Source: an uncultured Moraxella sp.
GTDB taxonomy: Bacteria; Pseudomonadota; Gammaproteobacteria; Pseudomonadales; Moraxellaceae
Direction of reading: 5' to 3'
Assembly (NCBI GenBank): GCA_927911235.1
Contig: CAKMOY010000197.1
Location: forward strand, 1 to 5,972
Length of the DNA: 5,972 nt
Within the stretch, counting starts at the first letter, position 1. Every line of letters begins with the position of its first letter. This document shows positions 1 to 4,633 of this stretch, piece by piece. The notes under the pieces were generated by a model that saw nothing but the letters and a program-made list of their open reading frames with translations, was not told where the DNA came from and ran no database searches. Position numbers and translations under genes: made by a program.

Positions 1-22
1 TATTATAAGAATACTTATAATA
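1..22. promoter_or_regulatory. AT-rich 22-bp perfect palindrome containing TATAAT, operator-like
   Basis: Nine bases (TATTATAAG, 1-9) are exactly reverse-complementary to 14-22 (CTTATAATA) around a 4-nt spacer. The palindrome may continue beyond the left edge. A perfect -10 hexamer TATAAT lies at 16-21 and, by symmetry, on the other strand. Such a dyad next to a -10 box suits a repressor-operated phage promoter, but the matching -35 would be outside the window and no regulator gene is visible. The dyad is seen; its regulatory role is inferred. Confidence 0.4.
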
Positions 23-70
23 AACCCACACCAAACAAAATGCCGAATTTGTTTACACTCAATAAAAAAC

Positions 71-111
71 TTGCAGTTACGAAACCGTGCGATATAACGG
101 AACGATATAAG
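71..111 (+). promoter_or_regulatory. Candidate promoter region with duplicated CGATATAA boxes
   Basis: TTGCAG (71-76) and TATAAC (93-98) are separated by 16 nt, an acceptable sigma-70 arrangement with a good -10 and a weak -35. The octamer CGATATAA occurs at 90-97 and again at 103-110, a 13-bp direct repeat that creates a second -10-like box (TATAAG, 106-111). The region lies 130-170 nt upstream of the first gene and could drive the early operon. The repeat could instead be a protein-binding site. No experimental support is available. Confidence 0.3.
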
Positions 112-121
112 CTAATCAGCT

Positions 122-158
122 ATTGGCAACCCATGACAAAATTTCACGAGTTGCCAAT
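122..158. repeat. 9-bp perfect inverted repeat, 19-nt spacer
   Basis: ATTGGCAAC (122-130) is exactly reverse-complementary to GTTGCCAAT (150-158). The half-site centres are 28 bp apart. A T7 run at 170-176 lies about 12 nt beyond the right arm, too far for a standard intrinsic terminator. The element could be a hairpin in the leader RNA, a terminator with a displaced U-tract, or a two-site operator. It is not inside any supported gene. Confidence 0.5.
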
Positions 159-188
159 CACGGATTAACTTTTTTTAGCCAACAAAAA

Positions 189-222
189 ACCCTTGCGACC
201 GTCAAATCAACAAGGGTATTTT
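189..222 (+). terminator. Short hairpin in the leader just before the first gene
   Basis: ACCCTTG (189-195) pairs with CAAGGGT (211-217) across a 15-nt loop. A-rich sequence precedes it and ATTTT follows. It resembles a weak, roughly bidirectional intrinsic terminator or leader attenuator. It ends about 8 nt before the GGAG ribosome-binding site (230-233) of the gene at 242. The 5' arm shares AAAAACCCTTG with the stronger hairpin at 4441, which also sits immediately before a gene. Confidence 0.4.
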
Positions 223-241
223 CACAACTGGAGAGCATATT

Positions 242-598
242 ATGCCAAACATTAACGACAAAATCAATGATGTTAAAACAAAATACATTGACAAAGGTTT
301 GTTTACTTTGATTGTCAAATATCAAGAGTTTAAAAACTACGCAATACTTCAAAAAGTAACAATCGCAAAATGCAATGGGGTTAATTTCCCATTGAGCGAT
401 AACGAAGATGCAATGGAATTCGCCAAAATCTTACAAGACGAGATTGGCGTAACAGTGTATATCAGTGAGTTGCATAGACAAAACCCAAATGCAACGGCAT
501 TTCAACTTTTCAAACTAGCATACGATGAGTACGCCAAAAACTGTGAACTAGACGACCTAGACGAGCTAGACCAAAAGGGTGTAGTAGCCTACCCATAG
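242..598 (+). CDS. Phage hypothetical protein, 118 aa
   Basis: I do not recognise this family. The start is chosen from GGAG at 230-233, 8 nt before ATG. The protein is mixed alpha/beta with no signal peptide or membrane segment. It has a hydrophobic middle (about residues 19-50) and a strongly acidic stretch near the C-terminus (CELDDLDELD, about 101-110). Two cysteines do not form a metal-binding pattern. It is the first gene of the early operon, directly upstream of a small membrane protein and the YqaJ-type nuclease, so a role in early phage functions is plausible. Its position recalls accessory or host-nuclease-inhibitor genes of recombination operons, but no Gam-like motif is evident and I assign no function. 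The stop at 596-598 overlaps the ribosome-binding site of the next gene, which suggests coupling. Confidence 0.75.
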   Translation: MPNINDKINDVKTKYIDKGLFTLIVKYQEFKNYAILQKVTIAKCNGVNFPLSDNEDAMEFAKILQDEIGVTVYISELHRQNPNATAFQLFKLAYDEYAKNCELDDLDELDQKGVVAYP

Positions 599-606
599 GA
601 GCAGAT

Positions 607-678
607 ATGAAAACATCAGATTCAATCTTTTTTGCTATTGTTTTTATCATCATGTTAGCTTTTGCTACATGGCAATAG
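607..678 (+). CDS. Mini membrane protein, 23 aa (probably N-terminal part of a 52-aa protein)
   Basis: A strong AGGAG (597-601) lies 5 nt before ATG. The translation begins MKTSDSIFF and is then almost wholly hydrophobic (AIVFIIMLAFATW), a single membrane segment at about residues 8-22. The frame stops at TAG 676-678. The following 31-aa frame (669-764) has no ribosome-binding site of its own and is a polar helix. Adding one base in CAATAG would join them as ...ATWQIDSMEQQ..., giving a one-pass membrane protein of about 52 aa with a cytoplasmic helical tail. I consider that the likelier real gene. Its function is unknown; spanin-like or other small phage membrane proteins share this architecture. 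Confidence 0.55.
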   Translation: MKTSDSIFFAIVFIIMLAFATWQ

Positions 679-764
679 ACTCAATGGAGCAACAAGCCAA
701 AGCAGACCATGACCTAGTACAAGAACACAAAGCATGGCTACAACAAAATCAAACAAAATACTAA
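669..764 (+). CDS. 31-aa polar helical ORF (probably C-terminal part of the mini membrane protein)
   Basis: ATG at 669 overlaps the end of the preceding frame by 10 nt (ATGGCAATAG). No Shine-Dalgarno sequence precedes it. The translation starts MAIDSMEQQAKADHD and continues as a charged, glutamine-rich helix ending in NQTKY. It could be translated by re-initiation after the 23-aa ORF. The more economical reading is that it is the tail of the same protein, separated by a one-base deletion near 672-677. The stop at 762-764 is immediately followed by GGAG, the ribosome-binding site of the nuclease gene. Confidence 0.45.
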   Translation: MAIDSMEQQAKADHDLVQEHKAWLQQNQTKY

Positions 765-775
765 GGAGCATATCT

Positions 776-1450
776 ATGACAATCGCAATCCCAACCAAAA
801 ACCTAAGCCGTGAAGACTGGCTAAAACTTCGCCAAAGCGGTATCGGTGGCTCTGACATCTCAGCAATCATGGGCGAAAACCCATACAAAACTGCTTACGA
901 CCTTTACCATAAAAAAGTGGCAGAAGTGGTAGCGGAACAAATGAGCGAACCTGCCTACTGGGGAACAATTCTTGAAGATGTGGTCGCCAAAGAATACGCC
1001 AAACGCAATAACTGCGAAGTTGTCGCCCTAGACTGCATGATACGTCATAGCCAATATGAGTTTGCCATTGCTAACATTGATAGAGCGGTAGGCAATGAAG
1101 TAACCATTAAGGACGGTGTATTGATAGCCGACAAACTGCTAGAAATCAAAACCGCAAGCGAATACATGAAAGACAAATGGGGTGATGAACAATCCGACCA
1201 AGTGCCTACCCATTACAACCTGCAATGTCAGTGGTACATGGGCATTACAGGGATTGAAACTTGCGATTTAGCATTGTTGTTAGGGGGTAACAAATACCGC
1301 CAATACACGATTAAATTTGATGCTGAGCTGTTTGAGATGATGATAGCAATGGCAAGCGATTTTTGGCATAACAATGTTTTGGCAAAGGTTGAGCCAACAC
1401 CGACCACGCTTGCCAATGCCAAAGCCAAATACAAAAAAAGCCCTGCCTGA
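776..1450 (+). CDS. YqaJ-type viral recombinase / lambda-exonuclease-like nuclease, catalytic part (224 aa)
   Basis: This is a 5'-3' double-strand DNA exonuclease of the YqaJ/lambda Exo PD-(D/E)xK family. It would resect ends to give 3' single strands for the RecT protein encoded downstream. The start at 776 is preferred over 734 because GGAG (765-768) sits 7 nt before it, while 734 falls inside the preceding ORF. Visible family motifs are RQSGIGGSDISAIMG (residues 19-33) after an REDW helix, G63...E67, the catalytic aspartate in ANIDRAV (D102), the E-x-K pair in LLEIKTAS (E123, K125), and YNLQCQWYM (147-155), the usual glutamine-bearing helix. The frame ends at TGA 1448-1450, directly after a run of seven A (1433-1439). 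Family members usually carry a further ~100-residue tail, and that tail is present in the next frame from 1440. Family assignment is confident; the break is discussed under the tail entry. Confidence 0.9.
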   Translation: MTIAIPTKNLSREDWLKLRQSGIGGSDISAIMGENPYKTAYDLYHKKVAEVVAEQMSEPAYWGTILEDVVAKEYAKRNNCEVVALDCMIRHSQYEFAIANIDRAVGNEVTIKDGVLIADKLLEIKTASEYMKDKWGDEQSDQVPTHYNLQCQWYMGITGIETCDLALLLGGNKYRQYTIKFDAELFEMMIAMASDFWHNNVLAKVEPTPTTLANAKAKYKKSPA

Positions 1451-1757
1451 TAGCACGCTAAACCTAGCATTTGATGATGATAGCAATATTGCAATCATTG
1501 ACCGCTACATTGAGCTAAAAGACCAAGAAAAACAGGTTAAATCCGAGCTTGAACAAGCCCAAACCGATTTGATTAATTTGATTGGTTTTAACGAAGCCTT
1601 AGCCGTAGATGATGAATTAATCATCACTTACAAAGAGCAAAAAGGGCGTGAAACTTTTGACAAAAAAGGCTGTTTAAAGGCATATCCAGAACTTGCCAGC
1701 CAGTTTAACGAGTTTACCAAAATCGGTGAGCCAAGTCGGACTTTAAGGGTGAGGTAA
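1440..1757 (+). pseudogene. Frame-shifted C-terminal tail of the YqaJ-type nuclease
   Basis: Reading from GCC at 1440 gives about 105 residues: an acidic linker (LAFDDD), a charged coiled-coil (IDRYIELKDQEKQVKSELEQ and onward), a compact beta region (LAVDDELIITYKEQ), then FDKKGCLKAYPELASQF and EPSRTLRVR. This helix plus FDxKxxxxxxPEL plus R-rich terminus is, from memory, the usual end of phage YqaJ proteins. No start codon with a ribosome-binding site exists for it; ATG 1374 lies inside the catalytic frame without a Shine-Dalgarno. Removing one A from A7 (1433-1439) fuses the parts into about 326 aa, a normal length for the family. Alternatives are transcriptional slippage on A7 or a genuine inactivating mutation. 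The stop (1755-1757) lies 3 nt before the next ATG. Confidence 0.8.
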
Positions 1758-1760
1758 ATT

Positions 1761-2093
1761 ATGGATAAAGTTTGTAAAACCTGCCTTGTTAAAAAAGACA
1801 TCTCTATGTTTTGGAAAAGAAAGGTTTTAAAAAATGGCAATATATCATTTGATGCTCATTGCATATCATGCCGAAAGAAGAAACGCAAGGAGTTTTATGA
1901 CAATAATTTAGAGTATTGCCGTGCAAAGCAGAGAGAGCGAGATAAAAGGCGAGACCCTGCTAAAAAAAAAGTTTTTTCAAAAAACGCTGGCAAGAGAATA
2001 ACAAAGAATATAGGTTATCTTATCAACGTGCATATCGTATTAAAAACCACGAAAATACTTTGTTATGGGCTAAAAACTATAGGAATAATCTAG
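1761..2093 (+). CDS. Four-cysteine zinc-finger phage protein, N-terminal part (frame broken near 1962-1984)
   Basis: ATG at 1761 follows GAGG (1751-1754). Residues 5-37 carry two CxxC knuckles (C5-x2-C8 and C34-x2-C37). Between them is a basic loop with FWKRK, and after them a lysine/arginine-rich helix (SCRKKKRKEFYDNN...). This is the zinc-ribbon/treble-clef start seen in many small phage DNA-associated and HNH-like proteins, but no HNH catalytic residues are visible. The frame stays convincing to about residue 71 (DPAKKKVFS). The rest (NAGKRITKN...) looks out of frame, because the -1 frame reads as coding from 1985. The likely intact protein is about 155 aa and ends at 2228. It sits between nuclease and RecT, so a role in DNA recombination is plausible but unproven. 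Confidence 0.65.
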   Translation: MDKVCKTCLVKKDISMFWKRKVLKNGNISFDAHCISCRKKKRKEFYDNNLEYCRAKQRERDKRRDPAKKKVFSKNAGKRITKNIGYLINVHIVLKTTKILCYGLKTIGII

Positions 2094-2228
2094 ATGACAG
2101 TTATATCAGAGATTTGCTTGTAGGAAAATCGGAATTACTTTCAGCTAAAGATATTCCCCAAAGCCTTGTTGAAATAAAAACGAGCCGAATTAAGAATTAA
2201 ACGCCAAATTAAGGAGATGACCACATGA
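1985..2228 (+). pseudogene. Frame-shifted C-terminal part of the zinc-finger protein
   Basis: From CGC at 1985 the frame reads RWQENNKEYRLSYQRAYRIK, then NHENTLLWAKNYRNNLDDSY, then IRDLLVGKSELLSAKDIPQS and LVEIK. It is helical and basic, with LDDSYIRDLL and DIPQSLVEIK motifs typical of the ends of phage zinc-finger proteins. Within that frame a stop occurs at 2198-2200. Dropping one A from the A5 run 2176-2180 continues it as KRAELRIKRQIKEMTT to TGA 2226-2228. That stop overlaps the next ATG (2225) by ATGA, the usual coupled arrangement, which strongly supports this ending. Two opposite one-base shifts are therefore needed in one gene. No independent start codon is apparent. Confidence 0.6.
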
Positions 2229-2422
2229 AAAACGCAAGTGAAATGATTGATGAAATGCAAGATGTATTTGAAAAGCTAAAAACAGGTGAATTACCAGTCA
2301 AAGAAGCATCTGAAATGATTAATTGTACTGGAAAAATTATCGGTTTGGCTAAGGTGCAATTAGAATACTACAAGCTAAAAAATGAACAACCAACTTTATC
2401 ATTTTTTGAAAACAAGGAATAA
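2225..2422 (+). CDS. Small helical phage protein, 65 aa
   Basis: AAGGAG (2211-2216) lies 8 nt before ATG, and the start overlaps the TGA of the restored upstream gene. The protein is almost entirely alpha-helical and charged, with the central motif EASEMINCTGKIIGLAKVQLEYYKLKN (split here as EASEMINCTGKIIG and LAKVQLEYYKLKN, about residues 28-54). Proteins of this type recur in phage recombination and replication operons, but I know of no assigned function. ASEMID/ASEMIN appears twice (about residues 4-9 and 29-34), hinting at an internal duplication. It ends 3 nt before the recT-like gene, so the two are probably co-translated. A small accessory or nucleoprotein partner is possible; that is inference only. 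Confidence 0.75.
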   Translation: MKNASEMIDEMQDVFEKLKTGELPVKEASEMINCTGKIIGLAKVQLEYYKLKNEQPTLSFFENKE

Positions 2423-2425
2423 CCC

Positions 2426-3412
2426 ATGAACGATTTACAACTAGCCCCAAGTCAAGGCTTTATGACCCCAAGCAACCTACAAGAAGCCATACAACTAGCC
2501 GAAATCTTAGCAAGCTCGGACATCGTGCCAAAGGATTATCAGCGTAAAGCAGGTAATATCCTTGTTGCCATGCAATGGGGAGCGGAAATCGGCTTAAAAC
2601 CACTACAAGCCATGCAAAACATCGCAGTCATCAATGGTCGTCCGTCTATTTGGGGTGATGCCATGCTTGCATTGGTGCGTGGTAGCGGTTTGCTTGAATA
2701 CATCAACGAAACCCTAAGCGATGACGGCAAAACCGCAACTTGCACGGTCAAACGCAAAGGCGAAGATGAAGTTACATCAACTTTTTCAATGGACGATGCC
2801 AAACAAGCAAACTTACTTGGCAAACAAGGTCCTTGGACAAACTACCCAAAACGTATGCTAAAACTGCGTGCAAGGGGTTACGCATTGCGTGATGTGTTCC
2901 CAGACGTTATCAAAGGTATGGGTTACGCTGAAGAAGAGCAAGACCGCCCAGCCGAACCCAAAGACGTAACACCGCCAACAGCCAAAAACACAGGCACAAA
3001 GTCAATCAAAGACCGTATCAAAGCCAAAAATCAAAAAACCGAAACGGTACAAGCAACAGAAACAGTACAGGCAGATGACTGTTACGACATACAGCCAGTC
3101 CTAGATGAAATCGCAAGAATAACCACCCTTGAACAAGTTAATGGTGTAGGCTTGCAGATTAAAGAATTGATTGACAATCCAAATATCACTATATGCGGAG
3201 ATGATACGAACAGATTGCGTAACGCACTAACCGACAAGCGTGGCGAAGTGATTTTTAATGATTGTATGGCTAGTATTCGCAATGCAACTTTGGACGATGC
3301 GGACGATTTTCGCCAAAATTTATACGATATCAGAGATAGACTGGGTGAAGAGCGTTTTGATATTGTCATGAATGCACTTGATGAACATTTAAACGAATTA
3401 GTAGGAGCGTAA
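2426..3412 (+). CDS. RecT-family single-strand annealing protein, 328 aa
   Basis: This is a phage recombinase that would anneal complementary single strands produced by the YqaJ-type nuclease. AAGGA (2414-2418) precedes ATG by 7 nt. The family core spans about residues 15-170. It contains GLKPLQAMQNIAVINGRP (56-73), IWGDAMLALV (75-84), GPWTNYPKRMLKLRARG (135-151) and ALRDVFPDVIKGM (153-165), blocks I recognise from RecT proteins of proteobacterial phages. After the core comes a proline/lysine-rich linker (about 172-217) with an 18-nt duplication encoding TETVQA twice (3038-3073). An acidic helical C-terminal domain (about 218-328) follows, which I cannot assign and which may mediate protein contacts. 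The frame is intact. Codon style changes after about 3110, with fewer CTA leucines, suggesting that the C-terminal part and the next gene have a different history from the core. Confidence 0.88.
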   Translation: MNDLQLAPSQGFMTPSNLQEAIQLAEILASSDIVPKDYQRKAGNILVAMQWGAEIGLKPLQAMQNIAVINGRPSIWGDAMLALVRGSGLLEYINETLSDDGKTATCTVKRKGEDEVTSTFSMDDAKQANLLGKQGPWTNYPKRMLKLRARGYALRDVFPDVIKGMGYAEEEQDRPAEPKDVTPPTAKNTGTKSIKDRIKAKNQKTETVQATETVQADDCYDIQPVLDEIARITTLEQVNGVGLQIKELIDNPNITICGDDTNRLRNALTDKRGEVIFNDCMASIRNATLDDADDFRQNLYDIRDRLGEERFDIVMNALDEHLNELVGA

Positions 3413-3414
3413 AA

Positions 3415-3798
3415 ATGCGTGATTTAAAAAAAATGATGTTGGGGCGAGTTTTCCACAAGGAATTAAGCGAAGGCGAAATTAGAGCATTAATTGCATATCA
3501 TGAACGTGTTACAGATAAAATGGATGGTCATGATTGTTATTGTGGTGCTTACTTAGAACTAACGGAAAATGGAATGTTTTGGTCTTCTGAAACAGAACAA
3601 AGTTATGGTTGGAAAACGCTTATTGATTTTTTTGAAGAAAATCATAAAAAAGTAGAAATAGATAGATGTCGTGCTTTTAAAAGTGGTATAGAACACAATC
3701 AACGTGATTTACAGAAGGTGCTTGGATTGAATATCCTTTTAGATAGTTACATCGAACCGATAGAAAAAACTTTAAACGAATTAATGGAGCAAGACTGA
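3415..3798 (+). CDS. Phage hypothetical protein between RecT and SSB, 127 aa
   Basis: I do not recognise this protein. AGGAG (3403-3407) precedes ATG by 7 nt and the gap to the RecT stop is 2 nt. Visible features are a basic N-terminus (MRDLKKMMLGRVFHKELS), a helix EGEIRALIAYHERV, a CYCGAY motif (about residues 41-46), a predicted beta segment AYLELTENGMFWSS, and a long C-terminal helical region ending NELMEQD. There is no signal peptide or membrane segment. The stop TGA shares one base with the SSB start (TGATG), so it is probably translationally coupled to SSB. Leucine is mostly TTA/CTT/TTG rather than CTA, unlike SSB and the RecT core, which suggests a separately acquired gene. A role in recombination or replication is suggested only by position. 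Confidence 0.75.
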   Translation: MRDLKKMMLGRVFHKELSEGEIRALIAYHERVTDKMDGHDCYCGAYLELTENGMFWSSETEQSYGWKTLIDFFEENHKKVEIDRCRAFKSGIEHNQRDLQKVLGLNILLDSYIEPIEKTLNELMEQD

Positions 3799-4316
3799 TG
3801 CGAGGCGTAAACAAAGCAATCATCATTGGTAACGTTGGGGCTGACCCTGACGTTAGACAATTTAACAATGGTGGTAGTGTAGCGACAATATCAGTTGCTA
3901 CATCGGAAAAATACCAAAACAAAAACACAGGTGAATGGGTAGAAAACACCGAATGGCATAGGGTTGAAGCATTTGGCAAACTAGCCGAAATCATCGCCCA
4001 GTATGTCAAAAAAGGCACGTCCGTGTATATCGAAGGTAAACTAAAAACCGATAAATACACCGATAATCAAGGCGTAGAGAGATATGCTACAAACATCATA
4101 GCCGACCAAATCCAAATGCTAGGTGGTAACAACCCACAGACACAGCAACAATGGCAAAACCAACAGCCACAGCCACAGCAACAACAGCCACAGCAGTTTA
4201 ATAACGGTCAGCCAGTACCCCCAGCGTATCAAAACTACCCACAGCACGCACCAAGCCATGAACCAACTAGAAAACTACCTAGACCACATCGCAAACAACA
4301 AAGGCTTAATCTATGA
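3798..4316 (+). CDS. ssb: Single-stranded DNA-binding protein (SSB), 172 aa, atypical C-terminus
   Basis: This protein binds and protects single-stranded DNA during phage replication and recombination. GGAG (3786-3789) lies 8 nt before ATG. The OB-fold spans about residues 1-110 and matches bacterial SSB closely: NKAIIIGNVGADPDVR (5-20), TEWHRVEAFGKLAEI (51-65), KKGTSVYIEGKLKT (71-84) and the closing QMLGG (106-110). A glutamine/proline-rich linker follows (about 113-150). The usual acidic tip (DDIPF type), which recruits partner proteins, is absent. Instead the frame ends in a basic stretch, EPTRKLPRPHRKQQRLNL, which overlaps the 54-aa ORF beginning at 4258. That end looks like out-of-frame translation; a one-base loss shortly before 4258 would end SSB at TGA 4259-4261 in an ATGA overlap. 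Otherwise it is a phage SSB that naturally lacks the tip. Confidence 0.93.
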   Translation: MRGVNKAIIIGNVGADPDVRQFNNGGSVATISVATSEKYQNKNTGEWVENTEWHRVEAFGKLAEIIAQYVKKGTSVYIEGKLKTDKYTDNQGVERYATNIIADQIQMLGGNNPQTQQQWQNQQPQPQQQQPQQFNNGQPVPPAYQNYPQHAPSHEPTRKLPRPHRKQQRLNL

Positions 4317-4422
4317 TGCACTTGACCAACAACGCATACCGACCACAGACCCAAAACAACGCATGGTAGAAGCCAAAACACTCATAGAGCATAACCACGC
4401 CCTAAAAGCTCGCTACCACTAA
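4258..4422 (+). CDS. Small hypothetical protein overlapping the SSB 3' end, 54 aa
   Basis: The translation MNQLENYLDHIANNKGLIYD, then ALDQQRIPTTDPKQRM and VEAKTLIEHNHALKARYH, is polar and helical with the local codon style (CTA leucine, AAC, GAC), which supports coding. It overlaps the last 59 nt of the SSB frame in a different phase. The region before ATG has no good Shine-Dalgarno, so translation would rely on coupling to SSB, especially if SSB really ends at 4261. The frame extends upstream to 4123, but that part is the shadow of the SSB Q/P linker. The stop at 4420-4422 is directly followed by the C4A3 repeat and terminator. I do not recognise the protein. Confidence 0.6.
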   Translation: MNQLENYLDHIANNKGLIYDALDQQRIPTTDPKQRMVEAKTLIEHNHALKARYH

Positions 4423-4445
4423 CCCCAAACCCCAAACCCCAAAAA
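4423..4445. repeat. C4A3 tandem repeat, G-quadruplex-capable on the - strand
   Basis: Three CCCCAAA-type units (4423-4429, 4430-4436, and 4437-4445 with five A) are followed by CCC at 4446-4448. On the - strand this reads as four G-tracts separated by T3-T5 loops, which satisfies the simple G-quadruplex pattern. It lies between the stop codon of the 54-aa ORF and the terminator hairpin. It could be replication-slippage product or could help pause polymerase. Confidence 0.7.
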
Positions 4446-4479
4446 CCCTTGTCTATCGTGCGATAGGCAATGGCTTTTT
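4441..4479 (+). terminator. Strong rho-independent terminator-like hairpin
   Basis: The left arm 4441-4458 pairs with 4461-4478. CTATCG/CGATAG at the apex extends through TTG/CAA, then CC/GG after one mismatch, then AAAA/TTTT after a second mismatch, and it ends in a T5 run (4475-4479). It should stop transcription of the recombination operon after the SSB/54-aa genes. Because A and T flank the arms it could work in both directions. It sits only 14 nt before the GGAG of the gene at 4505, so read-through or attenuation control of the next unit is also possible. No clear promoter is visible between them. Confidence 0.75.
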
Positions 4480-4504
4480 GCACCTAAAAATCGGAGAAAA
4501 CACC

Positions 4505-4633
4505 ATGACACCAAAAGCCAAAAGAACCCTAAGACTGGTAAAAGAAGCCATCGAAAACCGCCCACTAGGTGCGACCATAGATGACATCTACAACAGCACA
4601 AAGCTATCCATGACCACCATCAGAAACACCTAG
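4505..4633 (+). CDS. Helix-turn-helix protein, N-terminal part (frame broken near 4624)
   Basis: GGAG (4493-4496) lies 8 nt before ATG. The 42-aa frame starts MTPKAKRTLRLVKEAIENRP and contains GATIDDIYNSTKLSMTTIR (about residues 23-41), a clear helix-turn-helix of the winged type. It stops at TAG 4631-4633, just as the recognition helix should continue. Adding one A to the A3 run 4624-4626 continues it as TTIRKHLAQLPTEQRGDEYF into the frame ending at 4935. The product would be about 143 aa. It is probably a DNA-binding regulator or replication accessory; the target is unknown. Its place directly after a terminator suggests a separate transcription unit or read-through expression. Confidence 0.6.
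   Translation: MTPKAKRTLRLVKEAIENRPLGATIDDIYNSTKLSMTTIRNT

Noticed and set aside
288..320. TTGACA at about 289 as an internal promoter -35
   Set aside because: No suitable -10 box lies at 16-18 nt, and the site is inside a supported coding region.
123..352. Short open frames on both strands around the leader and first gene
   Set aside because: They cross the dyad and hairpin structures, have no ribosome-binding sites and conflict with the well-supported gene at 242.
734..775. Upstream ATG at 734 as start of the YqaJ-type nuclease
   Set aside because: It lies inside the preceding small ORF and lacks a ribosome-binding site. ATG 776 has GGAG at proper spacing and gives the normal family N-terminus.
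655..888. Hydrophobic open frame on the - strand over the small proteins and nuclease start
   Set aside because: It is antisense to a clearly conserved nuclease N-terminus, has no ribosome-binding site, and its composition follows from the opposite strand.
1374..1439. ATG 1374 as the start of an independent 127-aa gene
   Set aside because: It has no Shine-Dalgarno, and its first ~22 residues are the shadow of the nuclease frame. The coding signal begins only near 1440.
3677..4060. 127-aa open frame on the - strand across the unknown protein and SSB
   Set aside because: It overlaps the OB-fold coding sequence of SSB entirely antisense, with no recognisable motif.
4123..4257. Histidine/serine-rich extension upstream of the 54-aa ORF
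   Set aside because: It is the out-of-frame reading of the CAG/CCA-rich SSB linker; its repeat composition explains it.
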